Program-made: the position numbers and the translations under genes | Part shown: piece after piece, positions 19,138-27,873 of the stretch | How the letters are laid out: the number at the start of each line of letters is the position of its first letter | Position numbering within the stretch: the first letter of the stretch is position 1 | NCBI GenBank assembly: GCA_000403315.2 | Contig: KE159638.1 | Location: 326,000-376,206, forward strand | Source of the DNA: Lachnospiraceae bacterium A2 | Lineage (GTDB): Bacteria; Bacillota; Clostridia; Lachnospirales; Lachnospiraceae | Reading direction: 5' to 3' | DNA: 50,207 nucleotides | The notes under the pieces: model-generated | Told to the model about the DNA's origin: nothing | Seen by the model: the letters and a program-made list of their open reading frames with translations, nothing else | Databases searched by the model: none

Positions 19138-19329
19138 TCATAAAATCTTAAAATGTTTCAAAGCATCCTTTGTTGTTTCCACTTTCTCCGCTGTCGTATG
19201 TTTCCTCGGCTTTTTCAATGCCTCTACTGCATCATGAACATCATACATTAGCAATCCTAAATTCCTCTTTACCTTTGCTTTATATGCGATATGTACCTTG
19301 AAACCATATTTCGCTTCTATATATGTTGA
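19138..19329 (-). pseudogene. C-terminal fragment of a methyltransferase-like protein
   Basis: About 63 codons open without a start, ending TGA 10 bases before the HEPN-like gene. The sequence YIEAKYGFKVHIAYKAKVKR, then GLLMYDVHDAVEALKKPRKH, resembles the accessory tail found after RlmD-type RNA methyltransferases in clostridia. The catalytic domain is missing. The fragment is probably debris from the insertion of the cargo. Confidence 0.45.
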
Positions 19330-19478
19330 TTACGCTTGTCAGGTTTTTTGTGGGGGAGCAATACAACCGTTGCAGTACATGGTATGGGTTATAGAAAATC
19401 CTTTTTCCCCCAACTCTCAACTAAGACCGTCCCTTCAAGATTTTCAAGGCAGTAATTCAATAGTTTATCTGATGCCAT
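19330..19478 (-). pseudogene. frameshifted N-terminal remnant, possibly DUF6194-like
   Basis: From the ATG at 19478 the frame reads MASDKLLNYCLENLEGTVLV then ESWGEKGF, after which the natural continuation (FYNPYHVLQR) is in another frame. This looks like the start of a small clostridial protein family with a GTVLVESWGE motif. No intact frame remains. Confidence 0.35.
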
Positions 19479-19499
19479 TCTGACAACTCCATTTCTGGA

Positions 19500-19610
19500 T
19501 TAGTTCTAATTCTCCTATAAGTATTTCAGAGTACCATAGCGGCTGTACCCATGTCAATATTTTGGGCAAATTTTTTAGTATTCCCTGTGGACGGGAATTT
19601 TATACGCTTA
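19500..19610 (-). repeat. terminal repeat of element B (inverted copy of 4007-4110)
   Basis: Read on the - strand it matches 4007-4110, including TTGACATGGGT, CAGCCGCTATGGTA and the CCACAGGGAATACTAAAAAA core. It is the outer end of element B. Confidence 0.6.
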
Positions 19611-19705
19611 TTTTTTGGTATGGGTTTTCGTGGGAAATTTATCATGTTTAAATGTTGGGTATTGTTCATTTGTTCCATATACTTCCGATTTTAGAAAAAT
19701 TAAAA

Positions 19706-19737
19706 CGGTGAACCTTTATCTTTTCATGGGTTCACCG
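19706..19737 (-). terminator. terminator of the 20.8-19.76 kb operon
   Basis: The arms CGGTGAACC and GGGTTCACCG pair and are followed on the - strand by TTTTAATTTTTC. Confidence 0.75.
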
Positions 19738-19759
19738 CCTTCATGTGTCCTTTAAAACA

Positions 19760-20164
19760 TTATTTCATATTTTTCTCATAGTACTGCGCCATAAGCTCAA
19801 CGGCATCTTGCGGCACATGGATTGCTTCAGATATTTCTTTTGTGGATTTTTCTTCAATGCAATATTTTTGGTAAATACAAGCCGACATTTCACACGCCTG
19901 TGCGATGAGCGTCCCAATTAATTCCTGCATCAGCGAATAGAATTCTTCAACATATGGGCTTGGGTTTAATTTTGATTTCTCCATCAGTTCCATCAATTTT
20001 TCTTTCTCGCCCTCATTTGTGCCAGGTTTGACGTTTTCCCGTATAAAATCTAAAATCTGTACCTTCTCTGGCTCCTCCATCTTGACATATATCCAGACAA
20101 TCGCCACGAGTTCTGTCGGCGTATCGGATGGCATTGGCGGTAATTGTATATAATCTTTTTCCAT
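19760..20164 (-). CDS. unknown acidic helical protein
   Basis: 134 residues with GGAGA before the ATG. I do not recognise it. It is predicted to be mostly helical; the C-terminal part (EKSTKEISEAIHVPQDAVEL) looks like a short helix-turn-helix of the kind that ends small regulators. It is the last of three genes on the - strand, 36 bases after the DUF6809-like gene, and is followed by a strong terminator. Confidence 0.55.
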   Translation of the reverse strand: MEKDYIQLPPMPSDTPTELVAIVWIYVKMEEPEKVQILDFIRENVKPGTNEGEKEKLMELMEKSKLNPSPYVEEFYSLMQELIGTLIAQACEMSACIYQKYCIEEKSTKEISEAIHVPQDAVELMAQYYEKNMK

Positions 20165-20200
20165 TTTAACTATTGTCTCCTATTGTTTTTCGCTCATTAA

Positions 20201-20491
20201 CTATTCGGCAGTTTCCTTTCCATCCCCGCTGTAAAGGACTTCTATCATCATTTTTGCTCCCAGTTTAAAACCGTCCGAGAACATCTGGAAGAAGTCAAGG
20301 GGAGCAGTTTCAAATTGCTCATCCATAATTTTAATAAATTCCTTATCCAGAGGGCTGCCAAGTTTTTCAATGAAGCCCTTGTAATTGTCCATATGCTTTT
20401 TTCTGATTGCTTTATATTCTTCCAATATGGGGCGGTATTGTTCTATTAAACAGATTTCCCCGTTATATAGCTGCTGCAATATTGTATTCAT
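20201..20491 (-). CDS. DUF6809-like small protein
   Basis: 96 residues with AAGGTG before the ATG. The family pattern is visible: an N-terminal ILQQLYNGEICLIEQYRP, a central helix with lysine-rich KAIRKKHMDNY, and a C-terminal FSDGFKLGAKMMIEVLY. Members are common beside small XRE regulators and recombinases in clostridial mobile regions; function is unknown. It is the middle gene of a three-gene operon. Confidence 0.65.
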   Translation of the reverse strand: MNTILQQLYNGEICLIEQYRPILEEYKAIRKKHMDNYKGFIEKLGSPLDKEFIKIMDEQFETAPLDFFQMFSDGFKLGAKMMIEVLYSGDGKETAE

Positions 20492-20522
20492 AATTTCACC
20501 TTCTAAATGTATCCATGTATGC

Positions 20523-20801
20523 CTAAAGCATTTGCAGGATTAAATAGTTTCTTTTTGCGCTCGGTCTGAGCATATTGTCAAACTCTCCGTAAACGTCCCA
20601 AAAATCCACCAATTCCTGCGTTATCTGCCTTGGCAGTTTCCTCGTTTGTTTCCCTCTGTTAAAAATGTTGCTGATTAGCCCTCTTGCACAAGGATATGCG
20701 CCCATTCTCTTTTGTATTTCGTCATCACATTTTTCCAATGCCCTTAATACTGCCTGACGTGAGAAATCCCCATTCAAATTCTCCAAAAATAATTCAGATA
20801 A
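20523..20801 (-). pseudogene. small unknown protein, 5' end cut by an IS1380-family element
   Basis: About 87-93 codons remain (from about SELFLENLNGDFSRQAVLRA onward). The start lies on the other side of the IS at 20807-22461. Joining across the IS (removing one ATAAG copy) extends the frame to codons for QEEEKY. A well-placed ATG with AAGGAGGG upstream (near 22490) is in a different frame, so the gene may also carry an older frameshift. The motif MGAYPCARGLISNIFNRGKQ is distinctive, but I cannot name it. It leads the operon with DUF6809. Confidence 0.6.
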
Positions 20802-20806
20802 ATAAG

Positions 20807-22461
20807 CCTGAATTATTCACGGCACAGCCATGAAAGTGGCTGAAAGCCACATAGTTACTGTGTTTTAACTGAATATTGCTTTTCACCTGTCAAGTGAATG
20901 AAAAAAGAGCATCCACTTGTGATAAAATTAAGGTGTCTAATCTCAAATAATACCAACAAAAGGAGCCCTTTATGAGTATTGTAAACACCTTACCATTAGA
21001 AAGCAATAGACAGATTAAAATAAATTTTGATGGAGGAGATTTATCCTCCGATGCAGGCTTACTTCTCATCAAAGAATTCGTAAGCAAACTTGGTATTGAT
21101 ACGCTATTAGGCAAAGCTTTCAAGACCAATGATTCTGCATTATTCAGATATCATACGGATCAGGAAAACCTGCTCCAGATGATACATATGATCATTGCCG
21201 GTTACTTTGAAGATGATGCTTCCGATGAACTGACGAACGACCCCGTATTCAAGTCAATACTTGAAAAAGATGCCCTTGCATCACAGCCTACTGTTTCAAG
21301 ATTCTTTAACCGTATGGATGAAGATACCTTAAACCAGTTTCTTGCGATTGGCAGAATACTTCGGAATAAAATTTACAGTATTCAGATGCCTCAGGCTGTT
21401 ATTCTGGATCTGGATTCCACTCTTCTTGATGCATACGGCAAACAGCAAGGCAGAGCCTTTAACTTTCATTATCAAAGCAATGGTTACCATCCACTTGTTT
21501 GTTATGATGGAATGACCGGGGATCTGATAAAAATCCAGCTTCGTGACGGAACACAGTATTCCTGCACAGGAGTGGCTGACTTCCTGCAGCCGATACTTGA
21601 TGAATACCTGAATGAGTATCCGGAAATCCGTATTCTGCTCCGGGGTGACAGCGGTTTTGCTACGCCTGGCCTTTATAAGCAGTGCGAGGAAAATGGCACA
21701 GGCTATGTGATTCGGCTGAAAGAGAATGGCATTCTCCGTGAAAAAGCATCCCATCTTGTGGATGGGCTTGATGAGATCACCAGGAATAATAAAGTTGATT
21801 ATGCGGTAGTTTATGGTGAATTCATGTACAAAGCAGGTTCATGGCCTTATGAAAGGCGCGTGGTATGCAAAGTTGAAAAACCGGAAAACCAAATGGTTTA
21901 CATATACACATTTATTGTCACAAACATGGATTCTTCACCAGAGTATCTCATCAAATTTTACTGCAAGAGAGGGCTGATGGAAAACTTCATCAGAGAAAGC
22001 AAATCCGGTTTTGATTTCGCGTCCGTAAGCAGTCATACCAGAATGGTAAATGCCAACAGGCTTCAGGTACACGCTCTTGCGTATAACATATTTAATTGGT
22101 TTAGAAGGTTGGCGTTATCAGCAGACATGCGGAAGCAACGCATTGATACCGTCCGTTTAAAACTGTTGAAGATTGCCGCAAAAGTAATTCATTCAGCAAG
22201 ATATATCATATTCAAGCTGTGTAGCAGCTGCCCTTATAAGAACGAATTCAATGAGACACTTTCAAATATCGGTAAGCTAAATGTACAGCTGGAATAGCAA
22301 CTATAAACGAACCTTGACAGCATAACAACTGTTCTGAACTCTGTCATGGGGATTTTATACCCTTTTGACGGGTTAATTGAGTGATGTTATGGCTGCATGG
22401 ATCAATTTTCAGATTCATAGTACAGTTATCAGTTCAGATACTGTTCCGTGAATAATTCAGG
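20807..22461 (+). mobile_element. IS1380-family insertion sequence, complete
   Basis: 1655 bases with 16-base inverted repeats, CCTGAATTATTCACGG and its complement, flanked by a 5-base target duplication ATAAG (20802-20806 and 22462-22466). It carries one intact transposase gene. Confidence 0.92.
20972..22297 (+). CDS. IS1380-family transposase
   Basis: 441 residues, with AAAGGAG before the ATG. It begins with the family pattern IKINFDGGDLSSDAGLLLIKEF. The catalytic region shows VILDLDSTLLDAYGKQQG (first Asp), LLRGDSGFATPGLY (second Asp) and the helical YCKRGLMENFIRESKSGFDF (Glu). The frame is full length for the family and all catalytic residues are present, so the element is potentially active. 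Confidence 0.93.
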   Translation: MSIVNTLPLESNRQIKINFDGGDLSSDAGLLLIKEFVSKLGIDTLLGKAFKTNDSALFRYHTDQENLLQMIHMIIAGYFEDDASDELTNDPVFKSILEKDALASQPTVSRFFNRMDEDTLNQFLAIGRILRNKIYSIQMPQAVILDLDSTLLDAYGKQQGRAFNFHYQSNGYHPLVCYDGMTGDLIKIQLRDGTQYSCTGVADFLQPILDEYLNEYPEIRILLRGDSGFATPGLYKQCEENGTGYVIRLKENGILREKASHLVDGLDEITRNNKVDYAVVYGEFMYKAGSWPYERRVVCKVEKPENQMVYIYTFIVTNMDSSPEYLIKFYCKRGLMENFIRESKSGFDFASVSSHTRMVNANRLQVHALAYNIFNWFRRLALSADMRKQRIDTVRLKLLKIAAKVIHSARYIIFKLCSSCPYKNEFNETLSNIGKLNVQLE

Positions 22462-22525
22462 ATAAGTATTTTTCTTCCTCTTGTCCATGCTTCACCCTCC
22501 TTAAGCTGATTTATTTTCGTCAGGG

Positions 22526-22543
22526 GGTTCCGAATATGGAACC
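22526..22543 (+). promoter_or_regulatory. palindromic operator upstream of XRE microprotein 1
   Basis: GGTTCC-GAATAT-GGAACC ends 62 bases before the ATG and just upstream of a putative -10 box AATAAT (22567-22572). An almost identical site precedes the second microprotein. Confidence 0.65.
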
Positions 22544-22605
22544 TTCCGACAACTAAATATTACTGCAATAATAAAAGAAAATCAAGAGGAAGAGTTCGAC
22601 GGATT

Positions 22606-22818
22606 ATGATAAAGTTTGACAAATTATGGGAAACAGCCGAAGCGAAAGGGATTTCCAATAACGCCCTCCATGAAAAATACCATATCAGTAAGGCACAGCT
22701 TTCCAGATTGCGCCACAACAAAGGGGTGACCACTTGTACGGTTGACCGTCTTTGCAATCTTCTGGAATGTGATATTTCCGACATCATGGAACATATACCA
22801 GACGATAATTTTTTTTAG
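22606..22818 (+). CDS. XRE/Cro-type HTH microprotein 1
   Basis: 70 residues, with AAGAGGAAG before the ATG. Almost the whole protein is one Cro-like helix-turn-helix domain: KLWETAEAKGISNNALHEKY, then ISKAQLSRLRHNK as the recognition region, and LCNLLECDISDIMEHIP at the end. This is the HTH_26-type fold of small regulators that often partner a larger gene, but no partner lies here. It is about 65% identical to the next gene and has its own operator-like palindrome, so it is probably autoregulated. Confidence 0.8.
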   Translation: MIKFDKLWETAEAKGISNNALHEKYHISKAQLSRLRHNKGVTTCTVDRLCNLLECDISDIMEHIPDDNFF

Positions 22819-22826
22819 CCTTTCAT

Positions 22827-22844
22827 GGTTCCGAATGTGGAACC
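22827..22844 (+). promoter_or_regulatory. palindromic operator upstream of XRE microprotein 2
   Basis: GGTTCC-GAATGT-GGAACC has arms identical to the site at 22526-22543 and lies at a similar distance from a -10 box GATAAT (22868-22873). Confidence 0.65.
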
Positions 22845-22898
22845 TTATAGCCTGCTTTTTTTCCTGCGATAATAGAAAGAAAGTAAAGAAGGGCTGAC

Positions 22899-23111
22899 AT
22901 GATTAAGTATGACAAACTATGGGAGACGGCAGAAAAAAGGGGCATCACAAAATCAATGCTGACGAAAAAGTATAATGTGAGCAAGGCTCAGCTTTACCGT
23001 TTAAGATACAATCAGCCGGTAAGCACGAATACGCTTGACCGCCTTTGTAATATTTTAGAGTGCGATATTAGAGACATTATGGAACATATACCAGATAATA
23101 ATTTCTTTTAA
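22899..23111 (+). CDS. XRE/Cro-type HTH microprotein 2
   Basis: 70 residues, a tandem paralogue of the previous gene (KLWETAEKRGITKSMLTKKY, then VSKAQLYRLRYNQPV and LCNILECDIRDIMEHIP). Differences fall in and around the recognition helix (SRLRHNK versus YRLRYNQ), while the two operators have the same arms. It has its own promoter and ribosome site and ends in the terminator at 23143-23171. Confidence 0.8.
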   Translation: MIKYDKLWETAEKRGITKSMLTKKYNVSKAQLYRLRYNQPVSTNTLDRLCNILECDIRDIMEHIPDNNFF

Positions 23112-23142
23112 ACGGTAAATTGCTTGCTAATAATTATGTATG

Positions 23143-23171
23143 GGCGGATAAGCGTTTTTGGCTTATCCGCC
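23143..23171 (+). terminator. terminator after XRE microprotein 2
   Basis: The arms GGCGGATAAGC and GCTTATCCGCC enclose a T-rich seven-base loop. Confidence 0.75.
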
Positions 23172-23251
23172 TTGATTGCCATCAGACAGAACAGGCTGTC
23201 TACTTAACATATTATGCCATTTAGGCATTTTACAAAGATTTTTTGTTTATC

Positions 23252-24844
23252 ACTCAAACTTCGCACATAGATTTTAGCTATGCACCTTGAAAATTCAATA
23301 TCTGGCAGTATTCAGTTGTCAATGTTCAGTCAATTATGCCACTTGCAGCTTCGATTTTAAAAGTGCAGGTATTGCATCCATAAATGCTTTTACAAGCTCG
23401 TCGATTTTTTCATCAGATATATCTATCTGATCCACAAGCAGAGTTCTGAACATTTGAAGCAGTATTTGAAAAGCCTGTATCCATGTGATATCAGACATCT
23501 CATCAGAAAAGTATAAAAACAGTTCCCCCATAGAACGGGTATCATTAGATTCCCGGTTCTCCAGGGAAAGCATCATATATCTTGTAAAAACGATTGCTGT
23601 ATGGGCAGTCATTGCATCATAAGATAGGGATCTGCATTCTTTACTTAGATTAAGATAGCTCTTGCAGACTTTGAAGAATACTTCAATATCCCAGCGTTTT
23701 CCATAAATGCGGATAATCTCTTCTTCACTCAGACTCACGTCTGTGGAAATGAGACAAAGATATTCCTTTCTCTTGTTTTTGTTACGGATATAGACCACTT
23801 TGGCAGGGATGGTTTTTCCTTCCTTTACAACATCCACCATGACGGAAAGCAGATACCGGGAACGTCCACGCCGTTTCCTGTTTTTCTTGTAAATAGTTGT
23901 CAGCGGCATATCTTCGCTGTTATACCGGAAGAACATTTTAGGTGTTTTCTTTACCATTGCAATTACATCATATCCGATTTCTTTGACAGCATGAAGAGAG
24001 CTTGGGGAAGAGAACCAGCTGTCAAACAGAACGTATTTAGCCGGAATACCAGCCTTTTTAGCAGATTTTAAAAGCTCCAGCATGGCGATCGTTCCTTTCT
24101 TGACAGCAAGCATACGGCGCTTATATCCAACCGTTCTTTTATCCGTTTCCTTTGCTTCATTGATTCTGTTCTTTTTATTTTCGGTGGAGAGAAGGACACT
24201 GTTGGCCGGGAGAAAAGTGCTTCCATCTGACCAGCCTAATGTAAGCATGCGAAAACCAAATTTATAACAATGTTTTGCATGGTCATATACCTTTGCAAGA
24301 AGTTCCGCTTTTTTGGAACGGTTACGTTCAAACATGGAATCGTCAATGATCAGTACGTTGACACGGTCTGCTGAATCAAGTGGAGCAATGGCATCCCTAA
24401 TGATTCGGCTGGATAAAACCGTTGTGAACCGAACCCAGTTGATCTGGAGCATTTTCATAAAACGATAAACCGTATCTTTTGCAAAATCCGGTGAGTCTTT
24501 TCCAATCAGCAGGTTCATATACATACTTCTGTTTGAAAATATCAAAAGAAACAGATACTGAAAAATCAGTGCTGCAGAAATTCCCTTCTTTTTGTAGGCA
24601 TTAGCAGTTTTCAATGCAGAAGAAAGATGAAACCGTGTAAAAAATCTTCTGATAGATTTCGAAATCTGGTTATCATTTTGATTGTCTTGTGTTATACTTT
24701 TATTCATAGCATGAGCCTCCGGATATATGATTGTTTCTGAACAACTCAATTATATCAAAACCAGACGGTTTCATGCTATTTTTATGCCAGTTATTATTGA
24801 ATTTTCAAGGTGCATAGGTACTTATTCAAGTGCGAAGTTTGAGT
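23252..24844 (-). mobile_element. IS4-family insertion sequence, complete
   Basis: 1593 bases. The outer 15 bases of the ends, ACTCAAACTTCGCAC and its complement, pair perfectly, and an inner block with CACCTTGAAAATTCAATA pairs as well. It is flanked by a TTATC target duplication (23247-23251 and 24845-24849). It sits between genes and breaks none. Confidence 0.88.
23334..24707 (-). CDS. IS4-family transposase
   Basis: 457 residues from the ATG at 24707 (GGAGG 8 bases upstream). The DDE fold is readable: VLIIDDSMFERN (first Asp), KYVLFDSWFSSP (second Asp), and IYGKRWDIEVFFKVCK, which fits the Y-(2)-R-(3)-E-(6)-K signature that defines the IS4 family. The frame is intact and full length. Confidence 0.92.
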   Translation of the reverse strand: MNKSITQDNQNDNQISKSIRRFFTRFHLSSALKTANAYKKKGISAALIFQYLFLLIFSNRSMYMNLLIGKDSPDFAKDTVYRFMKMLQINWVRFTTVLSSRIIRDAIAPLDSADRVNVLIIDDSMFERNRSKKAELLAKVYDHAKHCYKFGFRMLTLGWSDGSTFLPANSVLLSTENKKNRINEAKETDKRTVGYKRRMLAVKKGTIAMLELLKSAKKAGIPAKYVLFDSWFSSPSSLHAVKEIGYDVIAMVKKTPKMFFRYNSEDMPLTTIYKKNRKRRGRSRYLLSVMVDVVKEGKTIPAKVVYIRNKNKRKEYLCLISTDVSLSEEEIIRIYGKRWDIEVFFKVCKSYLNLSKECRSLSYDAMTAHTAIVFTRYMMLSLENRESNDTRSMGELFLYFSDEMSDITWIQAFQILLQMFRTLLVDQIDISDEKIDELVKAFMDAIPALLKSKLQVA

Positions 24845-25002
24845 TTATCATATTATCTTACGTTTTCATAAATCATTCGTGAACAGCAATAAATATTTCC
24901 CTAATAGCAGTACAAGTAGGAATATTTCTATTGCTTGTCTATATAGTTTTTCAGATGCAGAAAGAGCAGGGGGTAATTTCTTCCCTCTGCCCAAAACTTT
25001 TC

Positions 25003-25377
25003 TTATGTGTAAATGAGTTCTTTATTTACAATCTCCCTTGCACAAGCCAATGTGTTGTTCATCTTTCCTGTCCATTCTAAAGCGTTTTCTGCCTTTAGCT
25101 GTTCCGTTATGCCCTGTGCTTGCTTCATGTCCTCTATGAGCCTGTGAGAGCGTTCCTGTGCCTGTTCGTTGATGTCGGCGAGGTAGGCGTTCAGTTTGCC
25201 ACTTGTGAGAAGATTGGTGTATGTAACTTTGCGGTACTGTTTCAGATAGTCCAGATGCCGCCGCCCCCATATGCCTATTGAACGGTCTTCTTCAGCGGGT
25301 ACAGTCAAGCGTGGTATTAGATAATCTCCTTGCTGTTCATATTCGCCGCCTAATTTCTCAAAAATTGATTTTGCCAT
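25003..25377 (-). CDS. tnpV: TnpV-family protein
   Basis: 124 residues from the ATG at 25377, behind GAGGAA; an upstream in-frame extension lacks a ribosome site. Family features: FEKLGGEYEQQGDYLIPRL at the start, GRRHLDYLKQYRKVTYTNLL in the middle, then a long charged helix. TnpV proteins accompany Tn4451-like recombinase elements; the role is unknown. It is downstream of recombinase D' on the same strand. A truncated relative is at 49763-50096. Confidence 0.8.
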   Translation of the reverse strand: MAKSIFEKLGGEYEQQGDYLIPRLTVPAEEDRSIGIWGRRHLDYLKQYRKVTYTNLLTSGKLNAYLADINEQAQERSHRLIEDMKQAQGITEQLKAENALEWTGKMNNTLACAREIVNKELIYT

Positions 25378-25757
25378 TTTGCAATTCCTCTGCATGATTT
25401 GAATTTGCCTACAATCCAATCATACTGGCTGTTTATAAAGTCTTTTGGTTTTTACTTCCTTATGTAACGCCGCCCTTGGTGGGCGGTATTGCTATGCCCG
25501 AAAGACTTAACAAGCACTCTCCAAACCTGTTTCGAGTTTGGAGGGATTTTTATTGCCTGCAAATAGCAATTTCTATTTTCAAAAACGATATAAAGGGACG
25601 GATCACCCGTTAAAAAAATCCTTGCCAGTACAAGGGGGCTTTCTACCCCACAAGTAGAGGTCAAATTTCCACATAATAGAAATAAATTCTCTATAGACCG
25701 TAAAGGTGTGACAGCCTTTGCTGTCGCCAGATAAGGATATTTTTATGTAGGATACAG

Positions 25758-25789
25758 TGTAACTCTATAAAAGGGATTACACTGTATTC
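25758..25789 (-). terminator. terminator after recombinase D'
   Basis: ACAGTGTAA and TTACACTGT pair around a 14-base loop 5 bases after the stop, exactly as in element D (48595-48626). Confidence 0.65.
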
Positions 25790-25794
25790 GTTTG

Positions 25795-27495
25795 TTACGC
25801 CACAAATTTGAAGTCCTGCGGGTTGTTCCGTATTTCTTCCATTGTGGCAAGGATTTCTTTTTCGGTGGGAATATCAATCATACCCACCGCTGTAAAATAA
25901 ATATCCACCTTCACATGGCTGTGACCGCTGGACTTGTCGCTGTTGTGGACTTCGATACGCTCAATCAGCGAATTGACAAGCGTAGGGGTAAGCTCTTTAA
26001 TGTCGGTTATCTCCCGCAAAGTGCGTAAGATAAGCCTTAAATCCATTACCCGCTGTTCGGCGTTCTGCAAGGTCTGGCGGTTTTCTTCCACTTCTTGCGT
26101 CAGTGATTTCTGCTCCTTTTCATAGCTTTGAAGCATTTTAGCAAACCGCTCATCAGAGAGTATGCCGCCTGCGTTCTGCTCAAATACCTTTTCAATCAGC
26201 CTGTCGATTTCTGCTATCCGCTTTGTACCATTCTCCATCGCTTTCTGAAGCTGTTGGTATTCCTTCTGCCGCATGGCGTTGTTTTTCTTTGCCAGCAGAT
26301 ACAGGAATACCGGCTCATAACAGCGTACAAAATCGGATAAGTTGCTGACAGCTTCCAGCACAAGCCTTTCAAGGACAATATCACGGATATAGTGCATAGC
26401 ACAATTTCCTCTGCCGGATTTATATTGGGAACAGCGGAAATGCTCCTGTTTCCGTTTCATGCTCTTGGCGGCGACAAAGTGCATTTTCGATTTGCAGTCG
26501 TAGCAGTAGAGCAGTCCTGAGAAAAGGCTTGTCCTGCCTGTTTTTGTCGGCCTGCGCTTGTGTTTCCGAAGCTCCTGCACTCTCAGCCATTGATCTTCGG
26601 AGATGATGGCTTCCTGCATGTCGGGTATGATTTGGTAGTCTTCCTCGCTGTGCTGGATTCTCTTATGGGCTTTGTAACTGACGGTAGTGCTTTTGAAATT
26701 GACGGCGCAGCCGGTGTACTGCCTGTTTTCAAGGATATAGCCAACGGTCGCCTGTTCCCACCCATAAGGGTTTTTGGGGACTTTCTGCGCATGTTTCCTG
26801 CCGATGGATTCAAAATAGGCGGCGGGGGAGAGTATCTTTTCCCCCTCAAGCTGCCTTGCAATCTGCATCGGGCCTTTCCCTGCAAGGCAAAGGGCAAAAA
26901 TCTTCCTTACGGTTTGTGACGCCGGTTCGTCGATTACCCATTGTTTTGGGTTATCTTCCGATTTTCTGTACCCATAGGGCACGATAGAAGCGATACGCTC
27001 GCCGTGTTCCGCTTTGGACTGCCACACTGCACGGATTTTCTTAGAGGTCTGCGCCGCATACCATTCGTTGAAAATATTGTGGAAGGGCATCATCTCCACG
27101 CCGTCGCCGGTCAGAGTGTCCACACGCTCCTGTATGGCGATAAAGCGGATGCCGAGGGAAGGGTACACCACCTGCGTAAGCCTGCCCATTTCCACCTGCT
27201 CACGCCCGAAGCGGGAAAGGTCTTTTACGATAATCGTGCTGATTTCACCGTTTTCCGCCATACGTTCCATACGCATAAAATTTGGTCTTTGGAAGGTCGT
27301 CCCCGACACGCCGTCGTCCACAAAGAACATGGTGTTGTTGTATCCCTCTTTGCGGGCGTAATCCTGTAAAATCTGCTTTTGGTTCGTTATGGAATTGGAT
27401 TCCTCGTCTTTATTATCATCGTCAACCGACATCCTGCAATACAAAGCTGTGATTTTTTCTTCGGTCTGCCCGTTTATTTTCGTTGCTGTTGCCAT
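25795..27495 (-). CDS. large serine recombinase of element D'
   Basis: 566 residues from the ATG at 27495, with AAAGGAG upstream. It has the catalytic TALYCRMSVDDDNKDEESNS (a Met in place of the usual Leu before the catalytic Ser), VDDGVSGTTFQRP, and IVKDLSRFGREQ. The zinc ribbon is LLYCYDCKSKM with FRCSQYKSGRGNC. It differs from the element D protein at only about half a dozen residues (for example ENRQ preceded by E or S). The frame is intact, so it should be active on both element ends. Confidence 0.9.
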   Translation of the reverse strand: MATATKINGQTEEKITALYCRMSVDDDNKDEESNSITNQKQILQDYARKEGYNNTMFFVDDGVSGTTFQRPNFMRMERMAENGEISTIIVKDLSRFGREQVEMGRLTQVVYPSLGIRFIAIQERVDTLTGDGVEMMPFHNIFNEWYAAQTSKKIRAVWQSKAEHGERIASIVPYGYRKSEDNPKQWVIDEPASQTVRKIFALCLAGKGPMQIARQLEGEKILSPAAYFESIGRKHAQKVPKNPYGWEQATVGYILENRQYTGCAVNFKSTTVSYKAHKRIQHSEEDYQIIPDMQEAIISEDQWLRVQELRKHKRRPTKTGRTSLFSGLLYCYDCKSKMHFVAAKSMKRKQEHFRCSQYKSGRGNCAMHYIRDIVLERLVLEAVSNLSDFVRCYEPVFLYLLAKKNNAMRQKEYQQLQKAMENGTKRIAEIDRLIEKVFEQNAGGILSDERFAKMLQSYEKEQKSLTQEVEENRQTLQNAEQRVMDLRLILRTLREITDIKELTPTLVNSLIERIEVHNSDKSSGHSHVKVDIYFTAVGMIDIPTEKEILATMEEIRNNPQDFKFVA

Positions 27496-27516
27496 AATTT
27501 TTTGCTCCTTTCTGAC

Positions 27517-27559
27517 AACCGGGCATAGCAAAGGCAGGGTTATCTTACTATATCCAGTT
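27517..27559 (-). promoter_or_regulatory. dyad upstream of recombinase D'
   Basis: The arms AACTGGATATAG and CTATGCCCGGTT (read on the - strand) pair at 10 of 12 positions, in the same place as the better pair in element D (46821-46863). Confidence 0.5.
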
Positions 27560-27580
27560 ATCTTTTTCCAATGTGCAATA

Positions 27581-27864
27581 TTAAACCAGCTTTTCGGACA
27601 GTATCAGTTCTTTAAACTGCTCCAATACGCTTTGGTTTCCTTTCTTGCTGAAATGGGTATTGACTTCGTAGGTCGTGCCGCCAATTTTAATGAAAACTCG
27701 TTTTCACCGCTGAAACGTACTAATTTTCTGTTTTCAATGCGGATTTCGGGACTGCGGGGCAGTACCTCTTGCGATAAATTGATTTTCTCATTTTCATCTA
27801 TCGGCTCATGCGGCATCATATAGACTACATTTGGACTGGCTGTAAAGGTTTCTAATTTTTTCAT
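27581..27864 (-). pseudogene. TnpW-family gene of element D', frameshifted
   Basis: It matches 46515-46799 until FSGENEFSL, where a one-base deletion (TTAAAATT for TTAATAATT) throws the frame off before the conserved YEVNTHF core. The shifted frame still runs to 27604. The signature part is therefore lost from the protein. It lies between the parB fragment and the recombinase. Confidence 0.75.
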
Positions 27865-27873
27865 ACTGCCACC

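Noticed and set aside
22606..23111. Toxin-antitoxin pair
   Set aside because: Both genes encode the same kind of HTH protein with separate promoters and neither resembles a toxin.
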